Shown in pieces: positions 9,845 through 14,095 of a DNA stretch of 14,095 bases. Under the pieces are notes generated by a model. The model was not told the origin of the DNA, made no database searches, and saw nothing but the letters and a program-made list of their open reading frames with translations. The number at the start of each line of letters is the position of its first letter. Position 1 is the stretch's first letter. Source of the stretch: Auxenochlorella pyrenoidosa (Eukaryota > Chlorophyta > Trebouxiophyceae > Chlorellales > Chlorellaceae); assembly GCA_001430745.1 (NCBI GenBank), contig KQ481956.1, positions 503,203 to 517,297 on the forward strand, given 5' to 3'. The position numbers were made by a program, and so were the translations under genes.

Positions 9845-10218
9845 GCAGCCCGGGGCCCTGACACCCACCGCGACCCCCCGCAGCGCCAGCAGTTGCGGGC
9901 CCCACCCCACATGCGGCCCTGAGGGCTGCGCAAGGGCAGGCCTGCAGCTGCAGCAGCAACAGCAGCAGCTCGGCACCGCGGCGCTCCCCGCACCCGGCTG
10001 CCAGCCATCGCACCAAGGAAACACAATGCAGAATGAACACGGCTCGAGGGCCCCCCCAAACTTGCTGTCAGGCGCCCTCATTTTGTGGTCCCTGCACTGC
10101 ACTGTTGTCCCACCGCCTTTTTCGCCCAGCACCCACCTCTGCCTTCTGCCCGGCCACGCCGCGGAACAGTTACCTCTCCCGCCTCGCCGCGCCCGCTTCC
10201 GCCTGGCCCCACATGATG

Positions 10219-10223
10219 TGTAA
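10219..10223 (+). terminator. TGTAA polyadenylation signal of the aconitase gene
   Basis: TGTAA is the usual poly(A) signal of Chlamydomonas and related green algae. This copy lies 375 bases after the aconitase stop codon, a plausible 3' UTR length; cleavage would be expected some 10-20 bases further on. I saw no other copy in the sense direction between the stop and the next gene. Confidence 0.6.
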
Positions 10224-10418
10224 ATGCGCATACAGACCTCATCACGGTTGCACGCGTCCCCATGGGGCCCAAAGAGGCCAGCGCAGCACGCGCAGGCCTG
10301 ATGGGTCCTGCAACTTTTGGCCAGCCCCCAACGAGCACACCACAGCAACGGTGGCAACCCACCCGGCCAGTGTGCATTTGTCATCCTTTTCGTTTGAATA
10401 ATGGTTCTCTATGTGATA

Positions 10419-10431
10419 ATCCTGTCAGGAT
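10419..10431. promoter_or_regulatory. 13-bp perfect inverted repeat upstream of the F-box-like gene
   Basis: ATCCTG-T-CAGGAT is a perfect inverted repeat inside the local AT-rich island, about 134 bases before the start codon at 10565. It could be a transcription-factor site; its function is unknown. Confidence 0.35.
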
Positions 10432-10564
10432 GCATTTGAACACACGCTACTGTGCCTTCGGCCCATCGTGGCAAAGCAGGGATGGCGGCACCTAAGTGCC
10501 GCACTCTTCTTGCCCGCGCTGCCTGTTCAGCATTCCTGCAATAGTATCTGGCGGATCAGGCAGC

Positions 10565-12153
10565 ATGTCACGACCCTCTGCACCCCCCAGCCTGCAGCTG
10601 GCGCTACCTCCCGAGTTGCTCGACCTGGTGGTTCGACTGGCCTGCAGCGGTCACGCTCGCTTTCCGCACAAAGGACGAAGAGCCCGTGACGTGGGGGTGA
10701 GGAATGCCAAGACTGGAGGGAGCCGGCTGCGCCTGCCAGCCGCCGGCGCCCGTTGCGATTGCCGCCAACCGCGCTCTCGTCCATGCCTGCCCTTCTTGCA
10801 GGCTGGCCTTTGGCAAGCTGCCGCTGGGGCTGGTGGCCTGCAAGGCCCTGTGGGCAGCAGTGCAGCCGATGCTGAGCTCTGCGGCGCGAGTTGAGGCGCC
10901 CCGAGCTGCCGCCACTCTGGCGCTGCTCGAGCACAGGGGCGGCGTGGTGCACCTGGAGCTGGGGCCCGCCTGCGACGACCCTCGCGACTGCGCCGGCCTG
11001 CTGGCGTCTGTCGACGTGGAACACCTGCGCAGCCTGGCGCTCCACGCGCACCCCCGCGTGTTCTCCCTCTTGGCAGGCCTGCTGCCGCGCCTGCCTGCCC
11101 TCAAGGCGCTCGACCTGCTGGGCAGTGATGTCGGCTGCGGCTGGCGTGATGCCCCGGGCATGGCTGCAGCAGTTCCCATGCTGCGCTCTCTGAACCTCGA
11201 CCGGCGAAAGATCTTCTCTGAATACGACGAGCAGATAATTCCTATGCCTGCCAGCATGTGCGCGGTTCTGGCATCAGCCACGCGCCTGCGCAGCCTCAGC
11301 CTGGTTACCTTCTGGGAAACCGAGATGAAGGCGCTCCTCGACAGCCCCACGGCCCTGCGCCGCCTCAGGTACACTACTCATGTGCTCAATTTAGGCGCTC
11401 TTGTCCATTACCATGACTTGCAAACACCTGTGGCAGCTCGTGGGAATGGCATCAAGGCATGTGCCCTGCCCCTCCTCCCACAGCCTCCACATCCCGTACT
11501 ATACCAGTGACAACGCTGAGCCGCTGGTGGCAGTCCTGCGCGGGCAGGCGCACCTCACCGAGCTCCGCCTGGTTCTGGTCAACACTTGCGGCATGTTTGA
11601 TGCCGACGCTGACGGTGCCTCATGGATTGACAGCGGGGATTGGGACCTTGCACCCTGTCCCCCCCTGGCGGGCCTGCCGCTGCGCTCGCTCACCATACAG
11701 GGCGCCGTGCTACTGCCGCCCGACTGGCGCAAGCTCACCGACCTGCGCAAGCTGCGAGCTGTGAGCAGCCCAGAATACGGCCGGCCTGCCGACTGGGATG
11801 GTGCCTGCTTCACCTGGGACAGCGAGCCGGCCCCGGGCCTGACCTCGCTGACGCGCCTGGAGGTCAAGAGCATCGTGCCAGGTGCGGCGTGGCGTGGGCC
11901 TGCCCTGCACACAGCAGAGCTGAACGGGTATGTGCAGCGTGTCAGGGGCATGCATGGCATGCTGCAGGCTGCAGGGACCCTCTCAAACCGAGCCTCGCCA
12001 TTTGTCCTGCCACCCCCTCCTTTGCGCACAGAACTGGACCTGATAGCCTCTCTCCCCGCGCTGCGCGTGCTGCGCGACATCCGTGGCCGCCAGCCTGCCT
12101 TCCGAGCCGCGGTGGCTGCAGCGCGTCCGGATGTGCGCATCATCGCAGAGTGA
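10565..12153 (+). CDS. F-box-like, leucine-rich-repeat-like protein (exon joins partly uncertain)
   Basis: I do not recognise a named orthologue. The N-terminus reads as an F-box-like helix pair: LPPELLDLVVRLA in exon 1 and LPLGLVACKALWAAV in exon 2. Irregular leucine-rich repeats follow (LRSLAL, LKALDL, LRSLNL, LRSLSL, LTELRL, LRSLTI, LTRLEV, LPALRVLR). Such proteins usually select substrates for SCF ubiquitin ligases; that role is inferred. Firm parts are exon 2 (10802-11368) joined in phase to exon 3 (from 11484) across a GT-AG intron, and the end RPDVRIIAE with the stop at 12151-12153. The first join is unresolved: the best GT donor (10697) has the wrong phase, while a GC donor at 10666 would be in phase. 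The last intron is either 11939-12031 or absent, since the frame stays open through it. The first reading gives 414 residues, the second 445. Confidence 0.7.
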
Positions 12154-12894
12154 CAGCCTGTCAACAGCCTGCTGCCCAGGAGTCATGTCCATGGTACCTG
12201 ATGCTGCGCTGCCTGCAGTGCAGCCTGTGCATGCCCTGCACGTCAGAGCTCCTGAATGATGCCTTACTCTCCTCATCCACACCTGCTCGTGCAACCAAAC
12301 ACAAAGTTATTCATTTCGAAATGCATCCAGGCTTGCAGCCTGCATCCTGTACAGCGCTTGTTCCCATTTGAAGCTGTCGAGCCAAACAGTGCAGGCCAGC
12401 GGACGCTGTCTGTGCACCACTGGCAGGCAATACAGCTGCAGCTGGCATCCGTTTCCTTTGCACGAAAAGACACACTCTACAAGGCAGCATTGCCAAGGAA
12501 TGAGTGCACCACGACCAACCTCCTCGATTGGTTGCAAAGGGGCCTCAGCGCGCTGTCTGCTGGCGGCAGCAGCGCAGCGGCCATGCCTCTGCGGGGGGAC
12601 CTGCCTGCTGAAGAATTTTAAAGTCTTTACACTTTGTCGCAGTGCTTGTCGGCGCGGCCAGGCCCATTGGGAAGGGCGTTTCCTGCTCACCGATCGCGGC
12701 AGTCCGCCCAGTTCGCTGCTTCTCTGGCCGGACCGTACCCGAGGCTCATCGATCGCCATCATGGTGCGGATGCAGGATGCAGGAGGTCGATTCGGCACCC
12801 TCGGCTAGCCTGTGTTTGCCGCCGCAACATGCCGCACCTCTGCTCATCCCCGCAGCCTTTCACATTTCCAGAAATACCGATCGCCAATTTTCGA
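12154..12894. other. Intergenic region: 3' end of the F-box-like gene and CSN2 upstream region
   Basis: No gene is supported in these 741 bases. No sense TGTAA is visible after the F-box-like stop codon, so its poly(A) site is not identified. A 12-bp palindrome CATTTCGAAATG lies at 12312-12323, an inverted CCAAT box (ATTGG) at 12527-12531, and an AT-rich TTTTAAAG at about 12617-12624, which might be TATA-like. One plus-strand frame stays open from about 12634 to 12912 and leads into the proposed CSN2 start; its upstream part resembles no known protein. Confidence 0.5.
12864..12875. promoter_or_regulatory. Heat-shock-element-like palindrome upstream of CSN2
   Basis: ATTTC-CA-GAAAT is a perfect inverted repeat that contains the two-unit heat-shock motif TTCnnGAA. 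It ends 19 bases before the proposed CSN2 ATG, so it lies in the 5' UTR or core promoter. Two units alone are weak evidence for heat-shock factor binding. Confidence 0.3.
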
Positions 12895-13915
12895 ATGTCC
12901 CGCGACGTAACCTAGCCCTGCTGCCTCCCGCTGCTGCCTCCCGCCGCTGCCACCGACCGCTGCCGCCGCTCGCCCCTGCTCCGCCCGCAGGGGGACTCGG
13001 ACATGGAGGACTACGGATTCGAGTACTCGGGTATGTGTTGGGGGTTTGGGCATGGGCAGCACACCCCTGTTGCAGGTACCGCTGCATTGCAGGCACCCTC
13101 TGCCAGCCACTGCCACAGCTGCCGCTGACAGCCCTGCCCGGCGCCTGCTGCCCCGGCCAGACGAGGAGCTGGAGGAGCAGGACGTGGACACGGAGAACCA
13201 GTACTACAACTCCAAGGGGCTGCTGGAGAGCGAGGAGTGGGGGGAGGCGCTGGCAGGGTTCAACCGCGTGCTCGACATGGAGGGCAGCGAGAAGGGCGAG
13301 TGGTGAGAGCATGCGGGGGAGGGGGGGCGTTGTGCACTGCCATGTGTCAGAAGCCGGACGCAGCGACCAAGTCAGAAAGCTGGCGATGCGGGGGGAAGGT
13401 CAGGCAGCTGAGGCACCGGCCAGAGTGTGTGCCTGCAGGGCCTGCTGCATGTTGGCCTGCGCCTTCAGACAAGCGCCATGGCCACCGGCCCCATGGGCAC
13501 CTGCGCATGCCTGCCTGCCTACTCCGCCAGGGGCTCACGGCCCCTCCCCTGCTCGCCTTGCCTGCCTCGGCAGGGGGTTCAAGGCCCTCAAGCAGATCAT
13601 CAAGATCCAGAGCAGGCTGGGCAACGCCGAGGAGATGGTGGCCGCGTACCGACAGCTGCTGCAGGCACGCCCCGCCCACGCTGCCTGCACTGCTTGCGCC
13701 ATGGTGCCGAGGCGGCAGCCTCCAGAGCGCTGTCGTCCAGGGCAGGTGCTTGCAGGGGAGGAAATTCTGCATCCATCTGACGCCCGGCAGCCCTTCACCC
13801 GGACGTGTCGCAGTACGCGGGCGGCGGCGTGGTGACGCGCAACGCGGCCGAGAAGAAGATCAACTCGGTGCTCGACTTTGTGTCGGCGCAGGAGAAGGAC
13901 TCGCAACTGCTGCAG
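12895..13915 (+). CDS. CSN2: COP9 signalosome complex subunit 2 (CSN2), N-terminal part; 3' end outside window
   Basis: Subunit of the COP9 signalosome, which removes NEDD8/RUB1 from cullins. Exons: 12895-12906, 12991-13030, 13161-13302, 13574-13664, 13814-13915. The joins are in phase and give 129 residues of an expected roughly 440. The match to plant CSN2 is clear: DMEDYGFEYSDEE (8-20), ENQYYNSKGL (29-38), EWGFKALKQ (64-72), then VVTRNAAEKKINS and LDFVS. These form the acidic N-terminal tail and the first helical repeats; the C-terminal PCI domain is outside the window. The first exon is a 12-base micro-exon, chosen because it joins in frame and gives a start just ahead of the conserved tail, as in plants; an in-frame ATG at 12829 is an alternative. 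The introns after residues 95 and 129 appear to start with GC, not GT. Confidence 0.92.
13665..13813 (+). other. CSN2: Probable GC-AG intron 4 of CSN2
   Basis: Conserved sequence stops after CTG CTG CAG (13664) and resumes at TAC (13814) after a normal CAG acceptor, in phase 0. The intron therefore appears to open with GCACGC. A GT donor at 13746 is also in phase and would keep 27 extra codons of low-complexity, Cys/Ala/Arg/Pro-rich protein that the family lacks. Confidence 0.65.
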
Positions 13916-14095
13916 GCAAGGGGCCGCGGCCGGTGGGAGGCTGGGGCGGCCACAAGCATGGCGTGCAGCCAGGCTGTGCTTGCGCACCCGACGCGCTGCC
14001 TCGAGATGCATGCAATGCAGCCTGCCAGGGTGATGCCCGCAGGGTCATGCCCCGCTGCCTGCCTGCGCCCCCATGCTCGGGTCCCAACCCCCCCC
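13916..14095 (+). other. CSN2: Probable GC-AG intron 5 of CSN2, running off the window
   Basis: After CTG CTG CAG the next bases are GCAAGG, close to the textbook GC donor AG|GCAAGT. In plant CSN2 the matching LLQ is followed by EFYQ, which is not found here, so the exon should end at 13915. The acceptor lies past the window end. Confidence 0.6.

Larger units (their letters stand above)
9845..10564 (+). other. Aconitase 3' UTR and upstream region of the F-box-like gene
   Basis: No gene is supported in these 720 bases. The first part is the aconitase 3' UTR: it holds a CAG-rich stretch (about 9942-9970) and ends near a TGTAA signal at 10219. From about 10375 to 10445 the base composition becomes clearly more AT-rich than its surroundings and includes a 13-bp palindrome, suggesting promoter DNA for the gene starting at 10565. 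Open frames here are short and show no recognisable protein. Confidence 0.6.

Noticed and set aside
9942..9970. CAG-rich stretch as coding polyglutamine or polyalanine
   Set aside because: It lies in the aconitase 3' UTR after a conserved C-terminus and stop codon; no coding frame with support passes through it.
10697..10801. First intron of the F-box-like gene using the GTGAGG donor at 10697
   Set aside because: The donor motif is good but the phase is wrong: exon 2 would be read in a frame that stops before the leucine-rich repeats.
12627..12631. TTACA as a poly(A) signal for a minus-strand gene
   Set aside because: No minus-strand gene is supported upstream of it, so the pentamer is probably chance.
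12642..13835. Plus-strand open frame of 397 codons across the CSN2 region
   Set aside because: It overlaps CSN2 exons in another frame and is low-complexity; the CSN2 reading shows strong family conservation.

Overview
This is nuclear DNA from a eukaryote, most likely a GC-rich unicellular green alga of the Chlorella/Micractinium/Coccomyxa type (Trebouxiophyceae). The evidence is densely intron-split genes, about 200-nt introns nearly all starting GTG and ending CAG, very high GC in codon third positions, protein matches closest to plant-type CSN2 and plant-type complex I 39-kDa subunit, and a TGTAA poly(A)-type signal as described in chlorophytes. The taxon is inferred from these traits, not from a database match. 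No bacterial operon, mobile element, CRISPR array or RNA gene was seen.

Layout from left to right: (1) minus strand, 202-2701: seven exons of the mitochondrial complex I accessory subunit NDUFA9 (39 kDa), whose last exon(s) lie beyond base 1. (2) 2702-3057: a 356-bp divergent promoter region. (3) plus strand, 3058-9844: a complete 23-exon gene for mitochondrial-type aconitase, 795 residues, with all iron-sulfur ligands and the main active-site residues present. (4) 9845-10564: aconitase 3' UTR with TGTAA at 10219, then the upstream region of the next gene. (5) plus strand, 10565-12153: an unnamed F-box-like, leucine-rich-repeat-like protein whose exon joins are partly unresolved. (6) 12154-12894: intergenic. 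(7) plus strand, from 12895 to beyond the window end: the first exons of COP9 signalosome subunit 2 (CSN2).

Aconitase supplies the TCA cycle that feeds NADH to complex I, and NDUFA9 is a complex I subunit, so the head-to-head pair suggests shared transcriptional control of respiration. The F-box-like protein and CSN2 both point to the cullin-RING ubiquitin ligase pathway (substrate adaptor and deneddylation complex), but their adjacency may be chance.

The genes are ordinary housekeeping genes. The unusual signals are in the gene structure: three apparent GC-AG introns that all follow an exon ending CTGCAG, introns with G-rich 5' ends facing C-rich 3' ends (several able to form G-quadruplexes), an optional 27-codon in-frame segment in CSN2, and phase conflicts in the F-box-like gene. 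Exon coordinates were read by hand from splice signals, frame continuity and remembered family conservation, with no transcript data.
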